Part shown: piece after piece, positions 43,768 to 52,506 of the stretch
Position numbering within the stretch: position 1 is the first letter of the stretch
Layout: each line of letters opens with the position of its first letter
DNA from: ZC4RG17 sp036259475
GTDB taxonomy: Bacteria; Actinomycetota; Acidimicrobiia; Spongiisociales; ZC4RG35
Length of the DNA: 64,000 nt
Reading direction: 5' to 3'
Assembly: GCA_036259475.1 (NCBI GenBank)
Contig: DATABS010000056.1
Coordinates: 49,769 to 113,768 of the forward strand
The notes under the pieces: model-generated
Database searches by the model: none
What the model was told of the DNA's origin: nothing
The model's input: the letters and a program-made list of their open reading frames with translations, nothing else
Program-made: the position numbers and the translations under genes

Positions 43768-44835
43768 CTAGGAGTCGCGGCGCTTCGCCGCCCAGCCGGT
43801 AGCCAATCCGATCAGGAAAGCCATCACTCCCGATCGCCAGGGCGAGTCGACCTTCTCCCCGTCGGAATCAGATGGCTTCCCGCCCTCGAAGGTGGAGGCC
43901 TCGGCGCGTTCCGACGGGGGCATGATGTCACCGAAGGCGAGGTAGTCGGAGTAGACCTTCGTCACCTCGACGCCGAACAGATAGATCGTCCACATGAGGT
44001 TGAAGAAGAACAGCAGGATCGCCGCCCCTCCCACCGCTCCGAGCGCCCCTCCGCCGCCGAACCGACTCAAGTAGAGCCCCACGAGGAAGGCCCCTGCCAA
44101 ACCGGATAGGGCGGTGAAGAGACCTCCACGCCGGGCCGCCTGCCAGGCGATCGGCGCCCGTGTGAGCAGTCGGAAGGTGAGCGTCACGACAATCACCAAC
44201 AGGACGAGCGAGGTGAGCGGGATCACCACCCCCAGGAGGCCACGGAGCCACCCCACAGCGATCAGATCGCGGATGAAGTTGACCCCCGCCACCGCCACCA
44301 AGGGAGTGAGCACCAGCACGGCCAGGACCAGGGCAGCCACGAGGGCCACGCCCCGTCGAATGACGGTGGCCGTCAGCCCGTGGACCCGCTCCTCTGGGGC
44401 GTGGAACAAGACGTTGAGCACCCCCTGGACGTGCAGGAAGATCGACGAGGCGCTCCATGCCGCCAGAATCGCTCCGATGCTCAAAGCACTGCCGGCGTAG
44501 TCGCTCGCCTGACAGGTCAGCTTGGCCAACTGGTCGGCCACCTCACGTCCAGCCACCTCGTCCACCTGACGGAGGATCCGGTCCACCGGATGCACCGGGT
44601 CGGCCGGGACGACGTCCAGGGTGACCGCATCGCAACTGGAACCCATCAAGGCCGAATCCGCAGAGACCATCCCGACCACCGCCACTGTGATGAAGAGAAG
44701 GGGAACCAGTGAGAAGAGGGTGTAGAAGGAGAGGGCCGCCGATAGACGGGTGGCCCGGTCGTTGCCGAACTCCTTGCCGGCGGCCACCAGGATGCGGTAG
44801 ACGCGTTTGTGGAGTGGCTGGTCGGACTGGGACAC
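43768..44835 (-). CDS. YihY/BrkB-family membrane protein
   Basis: 355 residues from GTG 44835; TACGAT lies about 9 bases before. ATRLSAALSFYTLFSLVPLLFITVAVVG, AWSASSIFLHVQGVLNVLFHAPE and LFFFNLMWTIYLFGVEVTKVYSD are the YihY/BrkB signatures across about six helices. The C-terminus carries a hydrophilic segment then a short hydrophobic patch. Family function is not settled. Longer than the ~290-residue norm because of a Cys-containing loop (about 60-100) and the tail. Confidence 0.87.
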   Translation of the reverse strand: MSQSDQPLHKRVYRILVAAGKEFGNDRATRLSAALSFYTLFSLVPLLFITVAVVGMVSADSALMGSSCDAVTLDVVPADPVHPVDRILRQVDEVAGREVADQLAKLTCQASDYAGSALSIGAILAAWSASSIFLHVQGVLNVLFHAPEERVHGLTATVIRRGVALVAALVLAVLVLTPLVAVAGVNFIRDLIAVGWLRGLLGVVIPLTSLVLLVIVVTLTFRLLTRAPIAWQAARRGGLFTALSGLAGAFLVGLYLSRFGGGGALGAVGGAAILLFFFNLMWTIYLFGVEVTKVYSDYLAFGDIMPPSERAEASTFEGGKPSDSDGEKVDSPWRSGVMAFLIGLATGWAAKRRDS

Positions 44836-44871
44836 CTGGGCCGATCGTAACGCCCTTACACTCGGACGCTC

Positions 44872-45900
44872 ATGATCCATCCCTTTCCCCCTCCGATTCC
44901 CACCATGGAGGCCAAGACGTCCGAGCGCTGGCCGAAAGGCGAGTTCGCCTACGAGCCGAAGTGGGATGGCTTCCGATCGCTGTCGTGGTCGGCTCCCGAG
45001 ATCCGCCTGGACTCCCGCAACGAACGTCCGCTCCTCCGCTACTTCCCTGAGCTGGAGCCGGCCTTGCATCAGCTTCCGGAAGGGACTGTGGTCGATGGAG
45101 AGATCGTGGTGGTCATCGATGACGCCACCCAGTTCGACGTTCTCCAGCAGCGCATCCATCCGGCGGAGTCACGCATCACGATGCTGTCGCGGGAGACACC
45201 CGCCCAGTTGGTGGCGTTCGACCTGTTGGCCGTGGAGGGCGAAGACCTTCGCCAGCGCCCCTTCGGAGAGCGAAGGGAACGCCTCGTGGCGACGGTGGAA
45301 AAGCTGGAGCATCCCTGGAACCTCACTCCGTCGACCACCGACGCCGACACCGCCCGCCGTTGGTTCGACGAGTTCGAGTCGGCCGGCTGCGACGGCATCG
45401 TGGCCAAGGACCTCGACGGGGTCTACCAGTCCGGCAAGCGGGCGATGATCAAGATCAAGCACCGTCGAACGGTGGATGTGGTGGTGGGCGGCTTCCGCGA
45501 GCACAAGGATGGCGGGAAGATCGGCTCTCTTCTGCTCGGACTCTACAACGACGCCGGTGAGCTGTCGTTCATCGGCCACTGCTCTGGTTTCCCCGACACC
45601 GACCGCGAGGAGCTGTTCCGCCGCTTCAACGACCTGGCAGCGGACGAGTCCTTCGGAACAGGGGTCAGGGTCCCCGGGGCCGAGAGCCGCTGGTCCGGGG
45701 GTAAGGACCTCGATTGGACGCCGGTGAAACCCGGTGTGGTAGTGGAGGTCTCCTACGACCAGCTGGAGGGCAACCGCTTCCGTCACGCCACCCGGTTCCA
45801 CCGCTGGCGTCCCGACAAGGATGCCGCCGATTGCACGATGGACCAGCTGGAGCTGCCCGAGGGTCCCGGCTTTGCCGACGTCGTGATCGACGACGGATGA
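44872..45900 (+). CDS. ligC: ATP-dependent DNA ligase, LigC type
   Basis: 342 residues. Adenylation domain with AMP-Lys in YEPKWDGFRSL, RNERPLLRYFPEL, VVDGEIVV, AFDLLAVEGEDL, GCDGIVAKDLDGVYQSGKRAMIKIKHRRTVDVVVGGFR, then an OB domain ending RFHRWRPDKD. It lacks the N-terminal DNA-binding domain seen in the ligase at 11346, matching mycobacterial LigC, a backup or base-excision/NHEJ-type ligase. TACACT lies 9 bases before the ATG. It faces the LigD-type polymerase gene across a 390-base gap. Confidence 0.92.
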   Translation: MIHPFPPPIPTMEAKTSERWPKGEFAYEPKWDGFRSLSWSAPEIRLDSRNERPLLRYFPELEPALHQLPEGTVVDGEIVVVIDDATQFDVLQQRIHPAESRITMLSRETPAQLVAFDLLAVEGEDLRQRPFGERRERLVATVEKLEHPWNLTPSTTDADTARRWFDEFESAGCDGIVAKDLDGVYQSGKRAMIKIKHRRTVDVVVGGFREHKDGGKIGSLLLGLYNDAGELSFIGHCSGFPDTDREELFRRFNDLAADESFGTGVRVPGAESRWSGGKDLDWTPVKPGVVVEVSYDQLEGNRFRHATRFHRWRPDKDAADCTMDQLELPEGPGFADVVIDDG

Positions 45901-46000
45901 AGGTCGGCCGCCTGCCAGACTGACACACCGTGCCTCGTAGCCGCGCCCGATAAGTCCGTCGGCTACCTCCCGGGAGTGATCCAGCACCTCCACCGTCACA

Positions 46001-46237
46001 GTGAGGAGATGGGACCAGATCGTCGCCTGGGTCGTGACCGGCGTAGCCAACACCTCGGTGTGAAGGTTTGCCCTGTCCGTCTACGCCGACTGGGTCCCGA
46101 CGGGCAGCGAGGGTGTCACCGAGGCCCTCGGTCCGGTGGCGCCCGGTGCCGGTGGCGCCGTCGTCAAGGTGGCGGTGGTGCTGCTATTGGGTTGGCTGCT
46201 CTTGACCTCGGCCCTCCGGCGCCGCGACGCCATGTGA
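46001..46237 (+). pseudogene. Possible small membrane-protein gene interrupted by TGA
   Basis: From GTG 46001 the frame reads VRRWDQIVAWVVTGVANTSV, then TGA at 46061-46063, then continues for 57 codons: RFALSVYADWVPTGSEGVTEAL ... VVKVAVVLLLGWLLLTSAL and ends RRRDAM-stop. Hydrophobic segments on both sides of the TGA and a positively charged C-terminus look like one small membrane protein. It could be a pseudogene, a sequencing error (TGG to TGA) or coincidence. Otherwise the 390 bases between ligC and the polymerase gene hold only the palindrome at 46241. Confidence 0.35.
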
Positions 46238-46240
46238 CTT

Positions 46241-46281
46241 TGTGAAGATTTCTACGCCGTAGAGACCGAAAAATCTTCACA
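46241..46281. terminator. Nested palindrome before LigD-polymerase stop
   Basis: TGTGAAGATTT (46241-46251) pairs exactly with AAATCTTCACA (46271-46281), and inside it TCTACG pairs with CGTAGA (46251-46263). With A/T-rich arms it resembles a bidirectional terminator between the small ORF and the convergent polymerase gene. Confidence 0.65.
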
Positions 46282-46290
46282 GAAGGAGCG

Positions 46291-47298
46291 TCAGTACTCG
46301 TCGTCGGGGCGACGCTGCTTCGAGGGCTGCACCCTGGGAGGCTCCCCCGGCTGCTTGGGGTAGTGGGGAGGCCACGGGGCGTCGCCGATGCCGTTCTCCT
46401 CGTCGCGGGCCATCCATTCCATCAGCGTGTCGATCCGGCCGGCCGACTCGTCGATCCCCTTGGTGAGGTCCCCCACGGCGGAGTAGCGCTCGGTGGCGAA
46501 CCGGTCGAGAGGGAAGTCCTCGATATGGATGTCGTCGAGCTCTTCCCAGCGGAATGGGGCAGAGACGTAGCCGGTTGGTCGCACGCCGTAGGCGGAGGAG
46601 ACGGTCTTGTCGCGAGCGTTCTGGTTGAAGTCGACGAATACCCCGTTGCGCTCCTCCTTCCACCAGGCGGTGGTGACCAGGCCGGGCATTCTCCTCTCCA
46701 GCTCGCGGGCGAAGGCCAGCACCGCCCGGCGAGTCTGTATGAAGTCCCACAGCCGCTCGATCCGGATGTAGACGTGGATCCCCCGGCTACCAGACGTCTT
46801 CGGCCAGCCCACCAGGCCAACCTCGTCGAGAAGCTCCTTGGCGCCCCCCGCCGCCCGGCGAACGTCGTCGAAGCCGAAGCCGGGCGTGGGGTCGAAGTCG
46901 AGACGCAGCTCGTCAGGGTGGTCGATGTCGTCGGCGCGGACCGGCCACGGATGGAAGTCGAGGCAGCCGAGCTGGACCAGCCGGATGACGTCCGCCTCCG
47001 TGCGAGGGACGTTCATGTCACCGGGCCGCTGGGAGGGAAAGCGGATCTGCACCGTGTCGAACGGCGTGTTCTTCGACGCCCGCTTGTGATAGACGGGGTC
47101 TTCTCCCACGCCGTGCATGTAGCGCTTGAGCATCGTGGGCCGGTGGGCGATGCCCCGGGCCGCCCCCTCGGCTACTGCGACGAAGTGGTTGACGACGTCG
47201 CGCTTGGTCCAGCCCTGTTGAGGGAAAACGACACGCTCGGGCGACGAGACGCGCACCGTCTCCCCGCCGACCTCGACCTCTATGCCGTCTTTCGCCAC
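46291..47298 (-). CDS. LigD-type primase-polymerase (NHEJ PolDom)
   Basis: 335 residues, stand-alone polymerase domain. PERVVFPQQGWTKRDVVNHF, PTMLKRYMHGV, the catalytic LRLDFDPTPG (two Asp), KTSGSRGIHVYIRI and VFVDFNQNARDKTVSSAYGVRPTGYVSAPFRWEE match the NHEJ archaeo-eukaryotic primase family. It fills gaps at broken DNA ends in non-homologous end joining. Not fused to ligase or phosphoesterase domains. With LigC opposite it, this resembles a split LigD. No ku gene is in the window. Confidence 0.92.
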   Translation of the reverse strand: MAKDGIEVEVGGETVRVSSPERVVFPQQGWTKRDVVNHFVAVAEGAARGIAHRPTMLKRYMHGVGEDPVYHKRASKNTPFDTVQIRFPSQRPGDMNVPRTEADVIRLVQLGCLDFHPWPVRADDIDHPDELRLDFDPTPGFGFDDVRRAAGGAKELLDEVGLVGWPKTSGSRGIHVYIRIERLWDFIQTRRAVLAFARELERRMPGLVTTAWWKEERNGVFVDFNQNARDKTVSSAYGVRPTGYVSAPFRWEELDDIHIEDFPLDRFATERYSAVGDLTKGIDESAGRIDTLMEWMARDEENGIGDAPWPPHYPKQPGEPPRVQPSKQRRPDDEY

Positions 47299-47301
47299 GG
47301 C

Positions 47302-48486
47302 TCAGACCACCTCGAAGAGGCCGGCCGCACCCTGGCCGCCCCCGACGCACATCGTCACCACCCCGTAGCGGCCACCCCGCCGCTTCAATTCTCGCAAGAG
47401 ATGGCCGACCTGCCGGGCGCCGGTCATGCCGTAGGGGTGCCCGATGGAGATGGCCCCGCCGTTGACGTTGTAGATCTCATTGTCGATCTTCAACTCGTCG
47501 CGGCAGTAGACGGCCTGGACGGCGAACGCCTCGTTCAGCTCCCACAGGTCGATGTCGTCGACCGTCAGCCCGGCTCGCTCCAACAGCTTGGGAACGGCGA
47601 ACACCGGTCCGATTCCCATCTCATCGGGGCCGACTCCGGCCACGGCCATTCCCCGGTAATAGCCCAGCGGCTCGAGGCTTCGCCGCTCAGCTTCAGCAGG
47701 TTCCATGATCACCGTGGAGGCAGATCCGTCCGACAACTGGGAGGCGTTGCCTGCGGTCACCACGTTCCCCTCTCCGCGCACCGGCGGCAGTGCGGCCAGC
47801 GCCTCCAGGGTCGTCCCTGGCCGGCTGCCCTCGTCGAGGGAGAGAGTGACGTTTTCCTCCGACTCCTGGCCGGTGTCGCGGTCCACCACCTTCTTCGCGA
47901 CAGTCACCGACACGATTTCGTCGTCGAACACTCCCCCCTCCTGGGCGGTGGCGGTGCGCTGCTGGGACTGGAGGGCGTAAGCGTCGGAGGTCTCACGGGT
48001 GATGCCGTAACGATCGGCCACCACCTCGGCGGTGTCGATCATCGGCATGTAGATATGGGGCTGCATCTCGAGCAGCTTCGGGTCCATCGCCCGGTAGAGG
48101 TTCATGTGCTCGTTCTGGACGAGGCTGATCGACTCGACCCCGCCTCCGACCACCACCCTCTGCCCGTCCACGATGACTTGCTTGGCGGCGGTGGCCACCG
48201 CCATCAAGCCGGAAGAGCATTGGCGGTCGATCGACATCCCCGCCACCGTGGCCGGGAGTCCGGCGGCGAGCGCTCCCAACCTTCCGATGTTGGGCCACTG
48301 GGAGCCTTGTTGCATGGCGCAGCCGAGGATCACGTCGTCCACCTCCTCCGGCTCTACCCGGGCACGCTCGACTGCCGGTGCGATCGACAGGGCCGCCAGG
48401 GTGGGAGCATCGGTGTCGTTGAACGCTCCCCGGTAGGCCCTTCCGATAGGGGTGCGGGCGGTGGACACGATCACGGCTTCGCGCAT
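47302..48486 (-). CDS. Acetyl-CoA acetyltransferase (thiolase)
   Basis: 394 residues. Acyl-enzyme Cys in IDRQCSSGLMAVATAA, ELNEAFAVQAV, NGGAISIGHPYGMTGARQVGHLL (His) and second Cys in MCVGGGQGAAGLFE. Catalyses either thiolytic cleavage of 3-ketoacyl-CoA or condensation of two acetyl-CoA. Starts at ATG 48486 and ends 3 bases before the polymerase gene on the same strand, but no functional link is obvious. Confidence 0.93.
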   Translation of the reverse strand: MREAVIVSTARTPIGRAYRGAFNDTDAPTLAALSIAPAVERARVEPEEVDDVILGCAMQQGSQWPNIGRLGALAAGLPATVAGMSIDRQCSSGLMAVATAAKQVIVDGQRVVVGGGVESISLVQNEHMNLYRAMDPKLLEMQPHIYMPMIDTAEVVADRYGITRETSDAYALQSQQRTATAQEGGVFDDEIVSVTVAKKVVDRDTGQESEENVTLSLDEGSRPGTTLEALAALPPVRGEGNVVTAGNASQLSDGSASTVIMEPAEAERRSLEPLGYYRGMAVAGVGPDEMGIGPVFAVPKLLERAGLTVDDIDLWELNEAFAVQAVYCRDELKIDNEIYNVNGGAISIGHPYGMTGARQVGHLLRELKRRGGRYGVVTMCVGGGQGAAGLFEVV

Positions 48487-48519
48487 GGCGCACTCTCCTT
48501 CGACTCTTCGCCATCAAAG

Positions 48520-49317
48520 CTAACCCGCACGGCAGACGATCTCACCATGGACGACGGCGAACCAGCCGTCTTCGGTCGACGCCCACCGCCGCCATCCCGT
48601 CGAGATGTCCGCCAGCTCCTGGCGGTGTGTCAATCCCTCATCCACCGCCTGGCGGGCGAGATCCGACTCGACGATCCGGTCTGCCCACAGGTCTCCCCAC
48701 CACCGGCGGTCATCGGGGGTGGCGTAGCACCACACTGAAGCCGTTGGGGTCACTTCCTCGAACCCGGCCGCCCCAGCCCACGACAGGAGCCGCCGTCCGG
48801 CGTCGGGTTCGGCACCATTCGCTCGCGCCACCGCCTGGTATACGTCCATCCAACGGTCGAGGGAGGGCTCGACCGGCCACCACGCCATGGCGCGGTAGTC
48901 GGCATCTCGCGCGGCCACCACGCCTCCGGAGCGGCACACGCGTCCCATCTCGCGTAGTGCGGCCACCGGATCGGTGAGGTGTTGGAGCACCTGATGGGCA
49001 TGCACGACGTCGAACGACCGATCGGGGAAGGGCAACTCGTATATGTCGCCGGTTCGAAGGGCGACGTTGGCTGTGCCGGCCGTGGCCACGACCGCTTCTT
49101 CGAGGACCGATTCCGCCCGGTCCAACCCGACAACGTCGCCGGGAGCGACCAATCGAGCGAGATCGGCGGTCAGGGTTCCGGGACCGCAACCGACGTCGAG
49201 CAGACTGAGGCCGGGCGCGAGGTGTGGGACCAGGTAGGCGGCCGAGTTCTCCGCCGTCCTCCACCGATGGGAACGCAACACCGAATCGTGATGTCCGTGG
49301 GTGTATCGCTCAGCCAT
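48520..49317 (-). CDS. Class I SAM-dependent methyltransferase
   Basis: 265 residues. SLLDVGCGPGTLTADLARLV is SAM motif I, LPFPDRSFDVVHAHQVLQHLTDPVAALREMGRV motif II/post-II as in UbiE/ArsM-like small-molecule methyltransferases. N-terminal MAERYTHGHHDSVLRSHRWRTAENSAAYL is common in actinobacterial members. The frame extends further upstream, but that part is antisense to the class V gene, so ATG 49317 is used. Substrate unknown. Confidence 0.85.
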   Translation of the reverse strand: MAERYTHGHHDSVLRSHRWRTAENSAAYLVPHLAPGLSLLDVGCGPGTLTADLARLVAPGDVVGLDRAESVLEEAVVATAGTANVALRTGDIYELPFPDRSFDVVHAHQVLQHLTDPVAALREMGRVCRSGGVVAARDADYRAMAWWPVEPSLDRWMDVYQAVARANGAEPDAGRRLLSWAGAAGFEEVTPTASVWCYATPDDRRWWGDLWADRIVESDLARQAVDEGLTHRQELADISTGWRRWASTEDGWFAVVHGEIVCRAG

Positions 49318-49368
49318 CGCCGCCAGTCTGGCAGCCCGTTGAATGGCCGACTCGGTACCCTTCGGAGA

Positions 49369-51033
49369 ATGAGTGAGCTCGTCGAGCGCATCCGCGGGTC
49401 GTTGATCGGGGCCGACACCGCCGTGGCCACCCCCTTCGGGGTCCGACGGGTGGTGTACGCCGACTACACCGCCTCGGGACGTTCGCTCGACCTCGTAGAG
49501 GACTTCATCCGGGATTCGGTGCTCCCGATGTACGCCAACACCCACACGGAGACGTCGGGAACCGGGCTACAGACGACCCGATTCCGTGAAGAGGCCCGCG
49601 ACATCATCCGTCGTTGCGTCGGAGCAAACCGGGAAGAGCACGCCGTGATATTCGCCGGGTCGGGATCGACCGGCGCCATCGACCGTCTGATCACGATCCT
49701 GGGCCTGCGGATTCCGGCCAACCTCGACGACCGCTACTCCCTCACCGACTGTATTCCGCCCGACGAGCGCCCCGTGGTGTTCGTCGGGCCATACGAGCAC
49801 CACTCCAACGAGCTGGGATGGCGCGAGTCGATCGCCGACGTGGTCGAGATCCGGGAGGATGCCGACGGCCATGCCGACCTGGACGACCTCGAACGGCGCC
49901 TCTTCGAGTACGCCGATCGGCCCCTGCGGATCGGCAGCTTCTCCGCCGCATCCAACGTGACCGGAATCATCTCCGACACGTCTGCCATCTCGTCCCTGTT
50001 GCACCGTCATGGCGCTCTCTCCTTCTGGGACTTCGCCGCCGCCGCCCCCTACATCGGCATCGACATGCGCTCGCCCCTCACCCACGGCCACGATCACAAG
50101 GACGCCATCTTCATCTCGCCGCACAAGTTCATCGGTGGCCCCGGCACCCCCGGAGTCCTGGTGGTGCGTCGCGACCTCCTGGCCAACCGAGTCCCATCGG
50201 TGCCGGGAGGCGGAACCGTGTCCTACGTCAACGAGGACCACCATCGCTATCTGGCTGATCCGGAGCATCGGGAGGAAGGCGGCACTCCGGCGATCGTCGA
50301 GTCGATCCGGGCCGGCCTCGTGTTCTCCCTGAAAGAGTCTGTCGGAACGGACCTCATCCGCAAGCTGGAGCACGACTTCATCACCCGGGCAATCGAATCG
50401 TGGTCGGAAAATCCCAACATCCGCATCCTGGGTAACCCGAAGGCGGATCGGCTGTCCATCGTCTCCTTCGTGGTGAGGGCGCCGGAGAGACTCGGCAACG
50501 ACCGGTATCTCCACCACAACTTCGTCGTAGCGGTCCTCAACGACCTGTTCGGCGTTCAGGCTCGGGGCGGCTGCTCGTGCGCCGGACCGTACGGCCATCG
50601 CTTGCTCGGCATCGACGCGGCCACCAGCGCCCGCATCGAGGAGGAGGTGGCTGCTGGCTGCGAAGTGATCAAACCCGGGTGGGTTCGGATCAACTTCAAC
50701 TACTTCATCGCCGAGGAGGAGTTCAGTTACCTGGTCGACGCCGTCCACCTCGTCGCTGAGGCCGGTTGGAAGCTTCTCCCCCTGTACCGCTTCGACGCCG
50801 CCGATGCGGCTTGGCGCCATCGCGATGGGTTCGCCTCACCACCTCACACTTTGGACGGCTTCCTGAGTGCGACCCGGGTCGAGCGACGCATCGAGCCCAT
50901 CGAACGCCTCAACGACTACCTCGCCGATGCCCGACGCATCCTGGCCGAAACGCCGGTCAGATGTGACGGGGTGGATACGCTGCCTCCCACTTCCGAGTCG
51001 ATTCGCTGGTTCCCCCTTCCGGCCGAGGTTTGA
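49369..51033 (+). CDS. Class V aminotransferase-fold PLP enzyme (cysteine-desulfurase-like)
   Basis: 554 residues. YADYTASGRSLDLVEDFI, YANTHTETSGTGLQTTRFREEAR, FAGSGSTGAIDRLI, FVGPYEHHSNELGWRES, SFSAASNVTGIISD, FWDFAAAAPYIGIDM and FISPHKFIGGPGTPGVLVVRRD (PLP-Lys) define the fold. A GGCSCAGPYGHRLLGI stretch with two Cys could be the persulfide site. It is ~150 residues longer than IscS/SufS, with an extra C-terminal domain. Activity on cysteine is inference. Confidence 0.85.
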   Translation: MSELVERIRGSLIGADTAVATPFGVRRVVYADYTASGRSLDLVEDFIRDSVLPMYANTHTETSGTGLQTTRFREEARDIIRRCVGANREEHAVIFAGSGSTGAIDRLITILGLRIPANLDDRYSLTDCIPPDERPVVFVGPYEHHSNELGWRESIADVVEIREDADGHADLDDLERRLFEYADRPLRIGSFSAASNVTGIISDTSAISSLLHRHGALSFWDFAAAAPYIGIDMRSPLTHGHDHKDAIFISPHKFIGGPGTPGVLVVRRDLLANRVPSVPGGGTVSYVNEDHHRYLADPEHREEGGTPAIVESIRAGLVFSLKESVGTDLIRKLEHDFITRAIESWSENPNIRILGNPKADRLSIVSFVVRAPERLGNDRYLHHNFVVAVLNDLFGVQARGGCSCAGPYGHRLLGIDAATSARIEEEVAAGCEVIKPGWVRINFNYFIAEEEFSYLVDAVHLVAEAGWKLLPLYRFDAADAAWRHRDGFASPPHTLDGFLSATRVERRIEPIERLNDYLADARRILAETPVRCDGVDTLPPTSESIRWFPLPAEV

Positions 51034-51104
51034 GCACTGATCCGACGTTTGATCGATGGGGCCGGTGGTAGATCGTGCCTGACCCGCCCTGAAAGGACAC
51101 CGAA

Positions 51105-51524
51105 ATGCCCCAGTCGATCCGAGACGTGATGACGGCCGACCCGGTGCGCGTCCCCGAAGACATGAACATCATTCAGCTCGCCGAGATCATGCGCGATCGC
51201 GATATCGGCGACGTCATCGTCTCCGACGGCGCAGGAGTGGTGGGCATCGTGACCGACCGGGACATCGTCGTCCGGGGCCTGGCTAGTGGCGATGGCGTGG
51301 AGATGTTGTCGGCCGGTGACGTCGCCAGCCGCGACGTCCGTACCGTGTCGCCGGACGATCCCGTGGGCACTGCCGTCAAGTACATGAGCGACATGGCGAT
51401 CCGCCGCCTCCCCGTGGTCGAAAACGGCGAACTAGTGGGGGTGGTCTCCCTGGGAGACCTGGCCATGGAGCGCGATCCCGAGTCGGCCCTTTCGGACATC
51501 AGCGAGGCGCCGCCCAACAACTGA
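51105..51524 (+). CDS. Tandem CBS-domain protein
   Basis: 139 residues made of two CBS domains: IRDVMTADPVRVPEDMNIIQLAEIMRDRDIGDVIVSDGAGVVGIVTDRDIVVRG and ASRDVRTVSPDDPVGTAVKYMSDMAIRRLPVVENGELVGVVSLGDLA. Stand-alone CBS pairs bind adenine nucleotides and regulate partners. An AAAGGA Shine-Dalgarno precedes the ATG; a strong terminator follows at 51541. Confidence 0.93.
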   Translation: MPQSIRDVMTADPVRVPEDMNIIQLAEIMRDRDIGDVIVSDGAGVVGIVTDRDIVVRGLASGDGVEMLSAGDVASRDVRTVSPDDPVGTAVKYMSDMAIRRLPVVENGELVGVVSLGDLAMERDPESALSDISEAPPNN

Positions 51525-51540
51525 CGAGCACCGCCCACGC

Positions 51541-51577
51541 GAGCGGCTCGGACCCATGGTCCGGGCCGCTCTTCTTT
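51541..51577 (+). terminator. Strong intrinsic terminator after CBS gene
   Basis: Fourteen-pair stem from GAGCGGCTCGGACC (51541-51554) and GGTCCGGGCCGCTC (51558-51571; one G-U), loop cat, followed by TTCTTTGG. The T-rich tail is also the left end of the 78-base palindromic element at 51571. Confidence 0.85.
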
Positions 51578-51648
51578 GGACGTCAGCATTCGGAATCCGA
51601 TCCCCACCGTCCAACGAACGGTTGGGCCATTCGCTCACAACCAAAGAG
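51571..51648. repeat. 78-base palindromic repeat, copy A
   Basis: CTTCTTTGGA ... CCAAAGAG element. When copy B (52507-52584) is reverse-complemented the two align end to end without a long gap: CTTCTTTGGA identical, then CGG..TCCGATC.CCACCGTCCAA.G and GG.C.TTC shared. About three quarters of positions agree by eye outside a variable ten-base block. Looks like a miniature inverted-repeat or REP-type element. Confidence 0.65.
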
Positions 51649-51938
51649 TCTGATTCAGCCGTGGACAGGCCACGACCGGCGCGGCACCGTCGGGCCCTCG
51701 GCTGATTCATCGAGGTCCGGCAAGATCAGCGAGGACCCCTTCCGTACCTCGTCACCGGGAACCGTGGGCCCAGAGACCCGGCAGGCGGGGACTCCAGCCC
51801 CGAGTTCGCGAGCCGCTCTTCTGTGACTCCGACGGCTTTGATCACAGTCGCCCACTGAGCCAGTCGCCGGACGGGCGCCTCGCAGTTCACTCGTGTCAGC
51901 AGCGCCCCAAGAAGAGCGGTCGGGATAGCCGAAACGAC
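51649..51938. other. Gene-free gap with short repeated modules
   Basis: No convincing gene. The 14-base module GCCGCTCTTCTGTG at 51812-51825 resembles the terminator tail GCCGCTCTTCTTTGG at 51565-51579, and its reverse complement CCAAGAAGAGCGGTC lies at 51907-51921, 17 bases from the stop of the next (minus) gene. The rest is unremarkable GC-rich sequence, possibly decayed. Confidence 0.45.
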
Positions 51939-52415
51939 TCAGTCTTCGCCGGTCATCTCATCCAGGTCTGCCTCGAGGACGGCCCGATCCTCCTCGTCTT
52001 CGATATGGGGAAGTAGCACCCGGGCGGATTCGACATGGCGTTGGAACGTCTCCACGTCGTCGACCAGGGATGCGGCGCGAGCTATAGCCTCGTGGGCGAA
52101 GCCCACGACGAACGGATCGAGGTCAGCTGCGGACCGTAGAGAGCGTTCGGCGAAGCGGCGGGCGAGGTTGGGAAAGCCGGCCCGCACCGCCGCCCGCGAT
52201 ACCTGCCAGTCGGCGATGGCGCGGTTGCGAGCGTCACCCACCTGATACCAGTGAGCTCGCTGGGCGAAGGCCGTCGACAGCATCTCATCGACCTCGTCGG
52301 TCGTGAGTTCGGTCCGATCCATCAACTCCCAAGTGTGGTTGAAGAAGCGGGGAGCGAATGTGCGATGCCAGCGGGTGACTTCCTCGACACTGGGGTTCTC
52401 GATCGGTTCGACCAT
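51939..52415 (-). CDS. Hypothetical helical protein
   Basis: 158 residues, acidic and helical: VTRWHRTFAPRFFNHTWELMDRTELTTDEVDEMLSTAFAQRAHWYQVGDARNRAIADWQVSRAAVRAGFPNLARRFAERSLRSA. The helix-pair spacing of the middle part resembles TPR/SEL-like repeats. No enzymatic motif. ATG at 52415 chosen; upstream frame lacks coding character. I do not recognise a named family. Confidence 0.65.
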   Translation of the reverse strand: MVEPIENPSVEEVTRWHRTFAPRFFNHTWELMDRTELTTDEVDEMLSTAFAQRAHWYQVGDARNRAIADWQVSRAAVRAGFPNLARRFAERSLRSAADLDPFVVGFAHEAIARAASLVDDVETFQRHVESARVLLPHIEDEEDRAVLEADLDEMTGED

Positions 52416-52506
52416 CGCCGAAGGGTAGAGGCCCGCTCGGTTCTTTGTCCCTCCGTGACGTCCTCGCGGGAGGTCACCTCGGGGACTGCCACGGCGATCA
52501 GCGACG

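Noticed and set aside
45169..46053. Long minus-strand frame antisense to ligC
   Set aside because: It lies opposite a clear DNA ligase and its protein has no recognisable motif; long antisense frames are common in such GC-rich DNA.
46363..48738. 791-codon plus-strand frame
   Set aside because: Runs antisense through both the LigD-type polymerase and the thiolase, which have full sets of catalytic motifs.
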